From: Lucinisca nassula
Taxonomy: Eukaryota > Mollusca > Bivalvia > Lucinida > Lucinidae
Reading direction: 5' to 3'
Assembly: GCA_963580285.1 (NCBI GenBank)
Contig: OY757023.1
Span: 87,631,108-87,695,107, forward strand
DNA length: 64,000 nt
The first letter of the stretch is position 1; every line of letters begins with the position of its first letter. Positions 32,422 through 43,990 of this stretch are shown in pieces. A model generated the notes under the pieces. That model had not been told where the DNA came from. It made no database searches and worked only from the letters and a program-made list of their open reading frames with translations. Both the position numbers and the translations under genes were made by a program.

Positions 32422-33330
32422 ACCTGGAACTTCTGGTTTTGGACAAGAAGATTTTTATTATGTCTCTGTAAAACCCGGGCTGGGCCATTTTTGGTCTCAA
32501 GACTTATTTGAACAATCTTGGTAGAGGTCAACTAGATGAAGCTTTATAAAAAATATCAAAGACCCGGGCCTTGTGGTTTCAGACAAGACTATTTTTAAAA
32601 GGTTTCCCTATATAAGTCAATGTAAAACATGTTGGCTCCAGGGTGGGGCCAGTTTTGGCCCAAATGTTATAATTTGAACAATCTTTGGTAGAGGTCCACT
32701 AGATAAAGCCTCATACCAAATATCAAAGACCTGAGCCTTCTGGTGTCAGATAAGATTTTTAAGGTCTTCTCTATATAAGCCTAAGTAAAACAAGTGGCCC
32801 TTGGGCTGGTCATGTTTGGCCACAAGTCTATAATTGGAAGAATCTTGGTAGAGGTCCAGTGGTTGAAGCTTCATATCAAATATCAAAGACCTGGGCCTTC
32901 TGATTTCAGACTAGATGATTCTTTAAGGTTTTCCCTATATTAGCCTATGTGAAACGTGGGCCCTGGGGCGGGGTCATTTTTAAGTCTGTGATCTTGATGA
33001 GGTCATGGAAATGGCGGGCGCTGCTGGGGATGCTATTGCTGAATAAAACATTGGACCTATATCTGGAAAATATGAGATGTTGAAAGACTTTAACATTAAA
33101 AATTTTAAGTCTGTGACCTTGCCCTTGAGGTCATGGGCATGGGTGGGGGAATTGTTGAAAAAAACTTTGGACCTATATCAATCATTATACTAAATATTAA
33201 CCAGTTGAATTGTAAGGTTTGGAAAATATGAGCTCTTGAAAAAACTTAAATGTGGCCACTGATGCTGATTCCACCACCAACAATGCCGAAGCCGGCGGTA
33301 GTGCAATAGCTCATCCAGGCGAACTAAGAA
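32422..33330 (+). repeat. T7 tandem array, ~155-bp monomers, with an array-element 3' end
   Basis: Three to four diverged monomers share TATCAAAGACCTGGGCCTTC, CTTGGTAGAGGTCCA and CCCTATATNAGCC. The tail (33000-33270) changes to TTGGACCTATATC repeats and ends AATGCCGAAGCCGGC, then CAATAGCTCATCCAGGCGAACTAA. Confidence 0.75.
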
Positions 33331-33582
33331 GGAAACTGAACATGAAGAATGCCTACTATTGTGTTATGTACAGGCTCCTCAAACTGCACTATATGTTCTA
33401 ATCAGGACCTACAGTCTGCTTAAACTACAGAAATTTAAGGGCTTAAGTCCACAAGGTAAGAATATTCGACATTTACGCAAGGTATGGAAATTCTTCTCAC
33501 CCTGTTTATTCTCCTTGTCCAACCCGATTTGCTAGGTATGCTGGTCGAGAGCAATGACAAACATGCAACTGAAAATTTGCAT

Positions 33583-33665
33583 TTAACCCATTGTATACTC
33601 GTGGAATCTTCCATTGCTATATGTTGGACAAGTCCATTTTGTCAGGCCTATTTTATTTGTTTTTA
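33583..33665 (+). repeat. TTAA-MITE family 2 half
   Basis: AACCCATTGTATACTCGTGG and CTTCCATTGCTATATGTTGG match 63706-63830. Its right part is cut by E7. Confidence 0.55.
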
Positions 33666-34276
33666 TTCATTTTAGCTCACCTGGGCAGAAGGATGGTAGT
33701 CCCTCCGTCGTCCGTTGTCACATTTTATCAGCTATATCTCTGCAACCTGCACAGGTTGATCTCATTAACTGTAGCATACCTGTGGTGGGGCATTGATGAC
33801 ATTAGCTTTTTATCAAAATCGAATGAAAACTTTGGTTGCTATGGCAACCACAAGGTCCCATAGACTTATAATGGGAAAATGCTTGTCATCACCGTAGCAC
33901 CTTCAGTTTTGATTGGATCTTTCTGAAACTTATATATATATAATTAGACTAGGGATGAAAGCTTGTCGGAGTTCGAAAACTGGCAAGGTCTGCCTATTAA
34001 TAATAGAGTTACGTCCCCTTGATTGCTAAAAATGCCTATTTTTTACGTTGTCATCACCATAGCCCCTTCAGTTTTGATCGGATCTTCCTGAAACCTACAA
34101 ACAAGCAAGGGATAAAAGCTTGGATGAGTTCGAAAACTGGCGAGGTTGGCCTATCCATCCTCTTGAATACTGAAATTTTTGACCTTGTCATCACCGTAGC
34201 CCCTTCAGTTTTCAGAGGAACGTTTTGAAACTTTTGTGTAAGTAAGGGATGAAACCTCGGATGAGTTAAAAAATTT

Positions 34277-34439
34277 GTGAGTGAGTGAGTTTTAGTTTTA
34301 CGTCCCACCAACAGCTAAGGTCATACGGAGACAGGACTTCGGTTTAAAGACTCATCCGAAAGTCTGGAGAAGCCCGGGATCGATCCTGCGATCCCTGATT
34401 TACAAGGCGAGTAGCATAACCACTGCGCCACAGGGGCTT
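34277..34439 (-). mobile_element. S2 tRNA-derived SINE
   Basis: Minus strand: the tRNA-like head has the A box TGGCGCAGTGG and B box GGATCGATCCC. The core has CTTTCGGATGAGTC and AAACCGAAGTCC, and the tail is GGGACGTAAAACTAAAACTC with GTGA repeats. Confidence 0.9.
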
Positions 34440-34559
34440 CTAAAAAAAAAAAAATTAGTGAGGTTGGCCTATATTTCAGAGTTATTTCCCCCTGATTACA
34501 GAACATGCCTATCTTTGACCTTGTCATCACTGTACGCATGTTTGTCATCATTCTAGCGC

Positions 34560-36080
34560 CTACATTTCTTGAGTGATTTCAATATAACTTCACACAAATG
34601 ATCCTTATGATAGTATCTCAAGCGAGTCCAACTTTCAAGGATGTCGCCTCAGGATCAAGGTCACCATGGCTAGTTTTAGAAAAACATTGTCATCACTCTA
34701 GTGCCTATATTTCTTAACTGATTTGATTATAACTTCACACAAACGTTCCATATGACAATATCTCAAGCGAGTTCGACTTTAAAGGTTGTGGCCTCCAGGT
34801 CAAGGTCACTGTAGCTATTTTTAGAAAAACTTGCCATCACTCTAGCGCCTACATTTTTTTACTAATATCAATATAGCTTCACACAAATGTTCCTTATTAC
34901 ATTATCTACAGCAAGTTTGCCTTTCAAGGTCATGGCCTCAGGGTAAAGGTCACTGTGGCTATTTTTAGAAAATCTTTGTAATTGCTCTAGCGCCTACATT
35001 TCTTGACCGATTTCAATATATCTTCACAGTTCACACAAATGTTCCTTATGACAATATCTCGAGTGAATTAGACTTTCAAGGTCTTGGCATCAAGATCAAG
35101 GTCACTGTGGCTATTTTTTTTTAGAAAAATATTGTCATTGCTCTAGCGCCTACATTTCTTGACCCATTTCAACATGACTTCAAATAAATGTTTCTTATGA
35201 GAATATCTTGGGCGAGTTCTAATTTCAAGGTCATGGCCTCAAGGTCAAGGTGGCTATTTTTAGAGAAACTTTGTCATCGCTCTAGGGCCTACATTTCTTG
35301 ATCAACTTCAATATTACTTCACACAAATGTTCCTTATGATAATATCTGGAGCGAGTTCGACTTTCAAGGTCGTAGCCTCAAGGTCAAGGTCACTGTGGCT
35401 ATTTTCTGAAAAACTTTATCATCGCTTTAGCGCCTACATTTCTTGACTGATTTTAATAGAACTTCACACAAATGTTCCTTTTGACAATATCTCGAGTGAG
35501 TTCGACTTTCAAGATCTTGGCCTCAAGATCAAGGTCACTTGGGCTATTTTTAGACAAACTTTATCGCTCAAGTGCCTACATTTCTTGTTGATTTCAATAT
35601 AACTTCAAACAAATGTTCCTTATGACAATATCTTGAGCGAGTTCGACTTTCAAGGTCTTGGCCTCAAGATCCAGGTCACTTTGGCTATTTTTAGACAAAC
35701 TTTATCACTCTAGCCCCTACATTTCTTGTTGATTTCAATATAACTACACACAAATGTTCCTTATGACAATATCTCGAGCAAGTTTGACTTTCAAGGTGGT
35801 TGCCTCAAGGTCAAGGTCACTGTGGCTATTTTTAGAAAACTTTGTCAAAGCTCTAAGGCCTACATTTCCTGACCGATTTCAATATAACGTCACACAAATG
35901 TTCCTAATGACAATATCTCGAGCGTGTTCGACTTTCAAGGTCATGGTCTCAAGGTCATGGTCACTGTGGCTATTTCTAGAAAAAAAAATGTTGTATATGT
36001 TATCTCAAGCATGTTCGACTTTCAGGATCCTGAGATCAAGGTCAGGGTCACTGTGGCTATTCTTAGAAAAACTTCGTCAT
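34560..36080 (-). repeat. T3 tandem array, ~133-bp monomers (minus orientation here)
   Basis: About eleven monomers share GCGCCTACATTTCTTGACC, CTTCACACAAATGTTCC, TATGACAATATCTCGAGCGA and TCAAGGTCACTGTGGCTATT. TCAAGGTCA (extended nuclear-receptor half-site) is present in most. The same family runs in the opposite direction at 52290-54226. Confidence 0.92.
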
Positions 36081-36544
36081 CACTCAAGTCGACATTGTCA
36101 TCATCATCATAAGTCCCTAAGTTTTGCTTAGATTGTCCCGAAACATTCTTATAAGTAAGCTAGGGATAAAAGCTTGAATGTGTTTGCAAACTAACATTGG
36201 TGATACATTACTCATACAGTTAAGTGCCCTTCTTTGCTGAAAATGCCTATTTTGTACCTTAAGTCCTTTATTTTTGATTGAATCTTCCTGAACTAGCATG
36301 TAAGTAGGTTGGGAATGAAAGTTCGGATGAGTTTGAAAACTGGTGATGCCTGCCTATCTCTCATAGAGTTACATTCCCTTGAATGCTGAAAATACCTGTT
36401 TTTGCTGAAAATACCTGTTTTTTTACCTTGTTATCAGCATAAATCCTCAGGTAAAGATTGGAACTTCTTGAAACTTTGAATCTGTTAGCTCAGTTGAGCG
36501 ATATAGGACCATCATGGTCCTCTTGTTTTATAGAAAATCCTGTT

Positions 36545-36661
36545 AACAGTTAGCAAACAGTGCAGAACCTGATCAGATGCCACATTCTGCAGCATCTGAT
36601 CTGGGCCTGCACTGCTTGCCAGGGTACCTGTTTAGGAGTTTCCCACCTGAAATGGGTTAAA
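36545..36661 (+). mobile_element. TTAA-MITE family 2, partial
   Basis: GCAAACAGTGCAGAACCTGATCAG, CAGCATCTGATCTGGGCCTG and a right end GAAATGGGTTAA. The left terminus is eroded. Confidence 0.55.
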
Positions 36662-37610
36662 AGTACTAGATTCATTACAAATTGCCTTTATTGTCTCTCG
36701 ATTTTCACACTTGACCATGCAATCTTCATAGTGCATAACCATACTTTATATTTTGTCTTTGCAAGACAACTACAAACATGCGACAGATGTAATCATTACA
36801 AAAATGAATATATTCAAAAGTAAATGTTGTGGCATGCAAGATTGAGACCGGTCGCCGGACATGATAGCTCACTGGGAGTCACACTTTGACTTAGTTACGC
36901 AAAGGCAAATTTTCAGACCCATAACAGAAACAAAGTCACAAAGAAAGAATCCAGTGCTAATCAATATCAGGGATCATGAATGATTCTAGTCTGCAACATT
37001 AGTATCCCTTTTTGTTCCATTTAACCCATACCCCTGTAGACATGCGTTTTCATGGCAATATTATGCCCAATTCACATGCTTTAAATGAATCAACTTTCAT
37101 TCCGGTGAGCTGAAAAGGATCTTTTATTTGTGTGGATTTGACTTTTCTGGATGCCCTTACCTATCTGAAACTTGGCTGCGAGTCGGTTCCGATCAGCCCA
37201 CTGATCCTTCAGGCTGGAAAAGTCTACCTTGAATCCATACTCATGAAAGGTTCTAATACTCCCACATAGGTATGTTCTCTGAAAGTTTCTCCAAATGAAG
37301 TGAAGACAGGTGGAAAGATGGTTTAAATACAAAACTAACACATATCTTTTATTTATTGTACTTTATTTCCAAGTTTTTTTTAAACATCTGTCATGTTTGT
37401 TTTAATCTTTTTGTTCATTATTTTTATAATTTTAACAACAAGCCACTGCCATAGGGTCATTTCAAGTGGGGCTCAAGTTGTGAGATCTTATTTTCAGATA
37501 ATGATGCTTTCTTCTACAGCATCACTTCAATGATAAAGTAGTATAGAGCAGTGGCGGCTGTTAAGCCTTAAGATACCAATCACAACAATTGTTGTCTGCT
37601 TTGTTGTCTG
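36662..37610. other. Mostly unrecognised; one weak candidate exon
   Basis: A minus-strand 53-bp stretch, 37161-37213, is bounded by CTTTTCCAG and GTAAGG and would encode LKDQWADRNRLAAKFQI. I do not recognise the protein and there is no second exon to support it. Confidence 0.25.
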
Positions 37611-37810
37611 CCTTATCCCACTGAATAATTTAGCCACACCCATTTCTGACTTTGAACAAATCACATTCCTTAATGTTCTTTATTCCTACAAATTCACAAA
37701 CTGAATGTCAAACAGTGTAGATCCTGATCAGTTGGCTTCTTCAGAACCCATCTAATCTGGATCTACACTGTTTGCAAATGTATGGGTTATCATGATCAGT
37801 GGGATAAGAG
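37611..37810 (+). mobile_element. TTAA-MITE family 1
   Basis: Ends CCTTATCCCACTG and CAGTGGGATAAG; centre ATCCTGATCAGTTGGCTTCT / GAACCCATCTAATCTGGATC. The target copies are eroded. Confidence 0.75.
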
Positions 37811-37827
37811 CTAAAAGCCATTGCTGC

Positions 37828-37892
37828 AAACAGTGTGGATCGAGATCAGACTGCTCCCCTAGAAGCAGTCTGATCAAGGTCCACACTGTTTA
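37828..37892. repeat. Palindrome, AGACTGCTCC type
   Basis: AAACAGTGTGGATCGAGATCAG pairs with CTGATCAAGGTCCACACTGTTT. Related palindromes are at 42920, 56415 and 60733. Confidence 0.8.
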
Positions 37893-38250
37893 TCTTTATG
37901 AAAAATTTGCAAGATGCAACAGACGACATAAACAGACATTTTCAGAGGCATTTTACTTGGCTTCCTAAGGGTTAACCTCTTCATTGGCCTCTACGTACTT
38001 AAAGTGACAATGAAAGAGTAGATCAGTCTGCACATCTGCACAGTCTGATGCACACCTTTGTGTTCACTGCCAAGATAGTGCAAAATCTCTGGTTTCTGTA
38101 CCTTTCATTTCATGACTCACATGTATAGTGTTGAGTATGCTGGTCTGTGTCTTACTCGGCTGCGAATCCCAAAGGCATGTTTTCTTGAAATAGGGCCCGT
38201 GCAGTTCCACGTGAAAGTGACCCAGGCAGTGACAACAACTCAGAATAACT

Positions 38251-38395
38251 TAATAGGGAATGGTTACACCTTCAGGGGAGGCAACTCTTTAAAAATATTT
38301 TTGAATCCCTTATTCATAGGGCGTCTACTCATGAAGGGAAGAATTTGCTCATTAGGAGCAAAAATGTCAGAAGGGTCAGGTGTATCCATTCCCTG
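38251..38395 (+). repeat. Diverged TTAA-MITE family 3
   Basis: GGGAATGGTTACACCTTCAG, GAATTTGCTCATTAGGAGCA and GTATCCATTCCC match 50119-50351 and 58285-58520. Confidence 0.6.
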
Positions 38396-38730
38396 ATAAA
38401 ACCAAAGTTACTCTTGAAGACACGACTCTATTTAGCAGACACCCTCGCGTCAAGAAGGTACAACATGCGATAAACAACCAGAGCCCAAGGTAAAAAAAAA
38501 AAAAAAAAAATTACATGCTCAACTCGGGTAAGCATGAAATTTATAATGTAAGGCTCATAATTTTTTAACGACCTAAAGGTAAGGCTTATTCCAGACTAAA
38601 AACAGCAAAAAGGGATATTTGTCCTGCTCATACTGAACTCCACTAAATATTTGGACACCTCCACTCCTTACCACACTTGTTCTGACATTTGAACAAGTAA
38701 AATCCATGAGTACTACTGATGTTGTGTCTA

Positions 38731-39185
38731 ACAAGAGCACCGCATGCGGGTGCCAACGCTCGGCTGCAGTTTCTTTTAGTTAAACAAAAATTCTAAGTCC
38801 AAAAAGGGGCATAACTGTGCCAAAAAATATTTTAAGGGTTACCTCACCTATTGGTATGAGTTCCCCTTTTCATAATGAACAACTATTCCGAGTTTCAAGT
38901 TAGTATGTTCAGTAATGAAAGAGATATTACAAAATGTCCAAGTTTTTGCAAAAATTCTAAGTCCAAAAAGGGGCATAACTGTGTCAAAAATATTTTGAGA
39001 GTTACCTCACCTATTGGTATGAGTTCCCTTTTTCATAATGAACAAATATTCCGAGTTTCAAGTTAATATGTTCAGTAATGACAGAGATATTACAAAATGT
39101 CCAAGTTATTGCACGACGACGACGCAGACGACGACAGAGCTATGACAATACCTTGTCGTTTTCTTCGAAAACAGCCGAGCTAAAA
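38731..39185 (+). mobile_element. Compact array-bearing element E8
   Basis: The clearest example of the architecture. 5': ACAAGAGCACCGCATGCGGG with hairpin 38737-38753, then GCTCGGCTG. Middle: two ~161-bp monomers (AAGTCCAAAAAGGGGCATAA, TTCCGAGTTTCAAGTTA). Then GACGACGACGCAGACGACG. 3': hairpin GTTTTC-TTC-GAAAAC (39158-39172), CAGCCGAGC, TAAAAA. The 5' GCTCGGCTG and 3' CAGCCGAGC are exact complements. It has no coding sequence. Confidence 0.82.
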
Positions 39186-39301
39186 ATAGCTGGATGCATG
39201 GCAAACCATGTAGACTCCCCAGATTCTGCGGCATGACATTCCATCTGGGTTAACACTGATTCAGGCCTCCTAGTGACCTACTTCATAAAGCTTTTTATAT
39301 A

Positions 39302-40736
39302 CACTGCACAAAATAATTAAAGGAACACTTATTTCTTTGAAAATTTCGGTATTTTACTACTTATTTTTTTTCGAACAACTTTTACTTAATATCAAAGCAT
39401 ATTACTTCAAGGTTATACAGGTAGTTCGACATGTGTCTACCTGTCATCATGGAAAGCCTGCAAACCGCTGCACCAGACAACACGTGTTTAGCCATAGTGT
39501 CAGTACACGTACATGGTCAATGTTTCTCCAATTTAATGCTTGAAAATGCAAGTGGCACGTTACCTTGGTGTGTCCCCCAGCGTTGTGAACAGACTTTGGG
39601 CTCACTACCAGGAGACTGGTGATTACAGCAGAAGGCCGGGATAGGGTCAGCCAAGGGCGACAACTGCCGCTCAGGATCAATATTTGCGGACTTAAGCTTT
39701 ATGTAACTGTCACTCAACAGCTAGAGGCCTACCTAATGACTTCCAGCACCCAACAGGAGTCCATCTGTCGGATCAGACAATTAGAAACAGGCTTCATGAT
39801 CATGATTTACAAGCCAGACGCCCTGCCACAGGCCCGATTTTGACCGTAGCTCACCGCAGAGACCGGACATTTGCCCAAAATCAACTGGGTCAGTGGCGTT
39901 CAGTATTGTTTTCGGACGAGAGTAGATTTCATGTTTGCACTTGTGATAGACGTGTTCGTGTATGGAGACGTGATGGTGAACTGGACTGTAACATTGTCAA
40001 ACACGACCGGTTCGGTGGTGGCTCAGTCATGTTCTGGGGTGGGATTTGTTACGACGAACGACGAACGTACAGAGTTGTACAGGGTTGGCGGAGGAAGTTT
40101 GACGGCTTTGAGGTATAGGGATGAGATCTTGAGCCCATTGTCAAGCAGTTTCTGGGTGCCATGGGTAACAATGCGTTTCTTGTGCAGGATAATGCCAGAC
40201 CTCACACTGCCTATTTGGTGCAGGACTACCTTGAACAAGAGTCTATAAAGATAATTGACTGGCCAGCCAGGTCACCGGACCGGAACTGTACTGAACACAT
40301 GTGGGACATTGTTTATCGACAGGTTTCAGGCAGCGCTAACCCTCCTGGTACTGTCCAAGAACTGGAAATCACAGTTGTGCAGGGTTGGGCTAATGCACCC
40401 CAGCAACAGATTCAAACTTTGGTGCAAAGCATGCCAAATCAATGCAGAGATTGTCTTAATGCCCGTGGGGGCCATACACATTATTAGCTTGATGAACTTG
40501 AAGAAAATTGTTGAAATTGAACAGGATTTATGAAATTTTGAATAGTGCCAGAAAGAGTCATTTGTTTGTTTTTCCAACGTTTTAGGGACACATGTACAAT
40601 GGTCATTTTCCAATGATGCTTACCTGATGAAGAGTGTAATAAACTATCATGAAATACCATAAAAAGTTTGTCTGTATCACTTCTGTATTTATTTCTGCAC
40701 AAAACGTAAGTGTTCCTTTAATTATTTTGAGCAGTG
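39302..40736 (+). mobile_element. Tc1/mariner transposon, full length, degenerate
   Basis: 30-bp terminal inverted repeats (CACTGC-CAAAATAATTAAAGG-type, one difference) are flanked by TA at 39300-39301 and 40737-40738. The length of 1435 bp is normal for the superfamily. Confidence 0.96.
39555..40487 (+). pseudogene. Tc1-like DD34E transposase, inactivated
   Basis: The N-terminal helix-turn-helix is recognisable as ARYLGVSPSVVNRLWAHYQ, followed by RRPG. The catalytic part has VLFSDESRFH (first Asp), GGSVMFWGGI, then VQDNARPHTA (second Asp) and DRNCTEHMWD (Glu), with 34 residues between the last two. Stops interrupt at about 39650 and 39690, and a frame excursion at about 40085-40135 (TAG at 40116-40118) separates the two halves. 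Transposases of this kind cut and paste elements at TA. This one cannot be made as one chain. Confidence 0.93.
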
Positions 40737-40830
40737 TATGTTCTTCTTACTCAAAATACAGGTTATTTACAGGTTTTTCAATGAAAAATTAAGGCTAATA
40801 AAAAGTTCTTTCCAAATCCACCTGAAGATT

Positions 40831-42739
40831 AACAAGAGCTGTCGCCAGACAGCATAGCTCGCCTGTTTCGCGCCTTCAAGATATAAGGTAAAATTACTGA
40901 ACCATGAAATATAGGTCACACACACCTAAATACATTTTGAGGTCAGTGATTAGGTCACAAGGAACATATATGCCAGATATTACATTTCAGAATCACAATG
41001 TGTATGAATTATAAGGCAAAATCAACGAACCATGAAAATAGGTCACACCGACCTAGATATACATGTATTTCTATGTCAATCATCTGGTCACATGGAACTT
41101 ATAAATCAGGACTGAAGTTTCTAAAAAAAAAAAAAGAATAGTATTCAATTTGGCAGAGTCACTGAATCATGAAATTTAGGTCACACTGACCAAGATATAA
41201 TTTCGAGGTCAATCATGGGGTCACATGGAATAAATAATCCAGGCATGATGTTTCTTCATGAAAAAGTATTCAAGATAATAGGCAAATCACTGAACCATGA
41301 AATATAGGTCAAAGTGACCTAGATATATTTTGAGGTAAATCATGGGGTCACATGGAACTAAAAACCAAGGTATGACATTTCTGCATCAAATAGTAATAAA
41401 GATAATAGGGAAAAATCACTGAACCATGAAATATAGGTCACAATGACCTGGATTTATTTTGTGGTCAATAATAAGGCCACAATGAATAAATAATCCAGTT
41501 GTAACATTTCTTCATCAAATAATATTCAAGATAATAGACAAAATCACCGAACCATGAAATATAGGTCACAGTGACCTAGACATATTTTGAGGTCAAGCAT
41601 AGGGTATCATGGGACTAATAACCTAGGTATGACATTTCTCCATCAAATAATATTCAAGATAATAGGCAAAATCACTGAACCATGAAATATAGGTCACACT
41701 GACCAAGCTATATTTTGAGGTCAATCATGGGGTCACATGGAACTAATAACCCAGGTATGACATTTCTCCATCAAAAAGTATTCGAGATAAAAGACAAAAT
41801 CACTCAACCATGAAATATAGGTCACACTGACCTAGTTATATTTTGGGGTCAATTATCGGGCCACATGGAACTTATTATCCAGGTATGACATTTCTGCATC
41901 AAATAGTATTCGAGATAATAGGCAAAATCACTGAGCCATGAAATATAGGTCACACTGACCTAGATATATTTTGCGGTCAATTATTGGGTCACATGGAACT
42001 AATAATCCAGGTATGACATTTCTCCATCAAATAGTATTCGAGATAATAGTCAAAATCACTGAACCATGAAATATAGGTCACAGTGACCTAGATATATTTT
42101 GAGGTCAATCATGGGGTCACATGGAACTAATAATCCAGGTATGACATTTCTCCAACAAAAAGTCTTCAAGATAAAAGGCAAAATCACTGGACCGTGAAAT
42201 ATAGGTCACCATGACCTCCACCCTTTTACACTTGAACCAATGTCACTCGGTTGGCTGATGTATAACCAATTCTGTCTGTAACTTGTTAGCATAAGGGAAA
42301 GGTATATAACAAATTACAAAGTTGTCCTAGATTTTGACCCCTAGCCCCACCCCATCCCCACTCCCAGGCATGAACCTAGGGGTGTGTTGTCTTGGAATCT
42401 CAGAAGACACTCCCAGGTATCCAAGTTGTAAATATGAATGCTTTGTGATGAGTGACTGCTGAGATATAAGCATTTCAAAAACTTAACACAGTATTACATA
42501 GGTGTTCTAGATTTTGACCCCAAGCCCCATCCCGGGCATGACCCCCGAGGGCTGTTCTCTTTGAACATCAGAAGACCCTCCCAGGTACTGAAGTTCCAAA
42601 TATGAGTGCTCTGTGATGAGAGACTGTTGAGATATAAGCATTTGAAAAACTTTAACACAGTGTGATGCGCACGCGCACACGCACGCCATCCGAGGTGACA
42701 ACAATAGCTCTCCATGTACTTCGTACAAGCGAGCTAAAA
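40831..42739 (+). mobile_element. Array-bearing element E9 with nuclear-receptor palindromes
   Basis: 5': AACAAGAGCTGTCGCCAGAC with hairpin 40838-40853 and TAGCTCGCC. 3': hairpin TGTAC-TTC-GTACA (42715-42727), GCGAGCTAAAAA. The array 40870-42230 has ~10 monomers of 128 bp (CTGAACCATGAAATATAGG, GGGGTCACATGGAACTAATA, CAGGTATGACATTTCTCC). The rest (42330-42660) is two ~180-bp repeats around TCTAGATTTTGACCCC. The GCTCGC/GCGAGC ends pair. Confidence 0.8.
41306..42217. promoter_or_regulatory. Seven perfect IR3 nuclear-receptor palindromes
   Basis: AGGTCAnnnTGACCT is exact at 41306-41320, 41435-41449, 41563-41577, 41819-41833, 41947-41961, 42075-42089 and 42203-42217. One-base variants lie at 41040, 41178 and 41691. 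This is the consensus estrogen-response-element form. Binding is inferred only from sequence. Confidence 0.75.
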
Positions 42740-43300
42740 ATTGAAGGAAAATTAATCAGATTTTTGCACCACATTTATTTATTCAGATAAAATTGATCTG
42801 AATTTTACTATTAAGTCTGAGCAAGCGAGTAAAAAAATTTACAGTTTCTTGTTGACACTTTTCGTTTGTTCCGTGATCCAGCAAGGAGTCCAAAAAGTAG
42901 AGACCTAATGGGAAATGGTGTAGACCCTGATCAGACTGCTCCTTCAGGTATTATGGCAGACAGTCCAGAGCAAACAGTTAAGACCCTGATGAGATGCCAG
43001 CACCTCATTTGGGTCAGGTTTGCCACTCATCCAGCTATTTTCAGACACATCATTGGGTAGTTTTTCAAATTTTATAACAAATATGTTAAGGAGTTGAGGT
43101 GTCAAAACATTTAGGGTAAATTCGGTAATCAGAGACGGTATCCCAGTATTTAGATTAACCATTGTAGGTTTCCAGCACTGTCAAAGCTTTATCATGATTT
43201 TAAAAAATAAAATCTCATTGCTCTTTAAAAAGTTAAGAAAATAATGAACATGCTTATCGAAAGATAAAACTTTGAAAAATCATAGCAACAAATAAGGTGG
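42740..43300. other. No gene; scattered MITE palindrome halves
   Basis: 42917-42990 contains TAGACCCTGATCAGACTGCTCC and related halves of the palindromic MITEs. The rest is AT-rich and unassigned. Confidence 0.5.
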
Positions 43301-43826
43301 GTATTTTGTGATACCTGATGGATAGTTTTCCTTATTTCTCCATATAAACCGATGTTGTGGGTATTCATTAGAACCCCCTCGCTGAGGCGGTTCTAATGAA
43401 TACCCACAACATAGGTTTTAATGGAGAAATTGCAAAAACTATCCTTCAATTATAACAAAATACGGACCTAATTTGTTGCTATGTTAACGTTTCTTTGTTG
43501 CAAAAAAATTGTCCAGTGCAGCCATTCCCAGTACATATTGTAACCTTACAATACATGTAATGATGTTTCAATATTTCCCTGAAAAGCAGCACATCACGTG
43601 AGGTTCTAAAAGCACAACAGATTCCCAATTTTTTTAACTGAATGGTACCGGTAGTTCTTACTTCAGCATATGCAATTACTAGCAAATATTTACCAGCTCC
43701 AGATAAGGAGGCGTAGCAAGGAATAATTTTGTTTATTTCTTCATCAAAAACATGTTGTGGATACTTGTAAGAATCGCCTCAATGAGGCGATTCTAACAAG
43801 TACCCACAACATATACTTCCAACACG

Positions 43827-43990
43827 AGTGAGTGAGTGGTTGAGTTTTACGTCCCACCAACAGCTAAGGTCATACGGAGACGGGACCTCGGTTTTAAAGA
43901 CTCATCCGAAAGTCTGGAGAAGCCCGGGATCGATCCTGCGATCCTGGTTTACAAGGCGAGTAGCGTAACCACTGCACCACGGAGGCTCCT
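43827..43990 (-). mobile_element. S2 tRNA-derived SINE with target duplication
   Basis: Target duplication ACTTCCAACACG at 43815-43826 and 43991-44002. The head has GATCGATCCCGGGC and the tail GTAAAACTCAACC. Confidence 0.93.

Larger units (their letters stand above)
33670..36530 (-). mobile_element. Array-bearing HINE-like element E7, minus strand
   Basis: The 3' terminus lies at the left (TTTTAGCTCACCTGG read on the plus strand, with GTCCGTTGTC-type runs). The 5' terminus lies at the right, with a perfect hairpin GGACCATCATGGTCC (36506-36520) and GAGCGATA. It holds a first repeat set (CATCACCGTAGCCCCTTCAG, 33880-34250) and then the T3 array. An S2 SINE is inserted at 34277-34439. Confidence 0.72.

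Noticed and set aside
35754..36131. 125-codon frame with repeated peptide as a repeat protein
   Set aside because: It is the T3 tandem array read through by chance, because monomer lengths keep the frame; other monomers have stops.
37161..37213. Short exon encoding LKDQWADRNRLAAKFQI
   Set aside because: Plausible splice signals but no recognised family and no partner exon; kept only as a remark.
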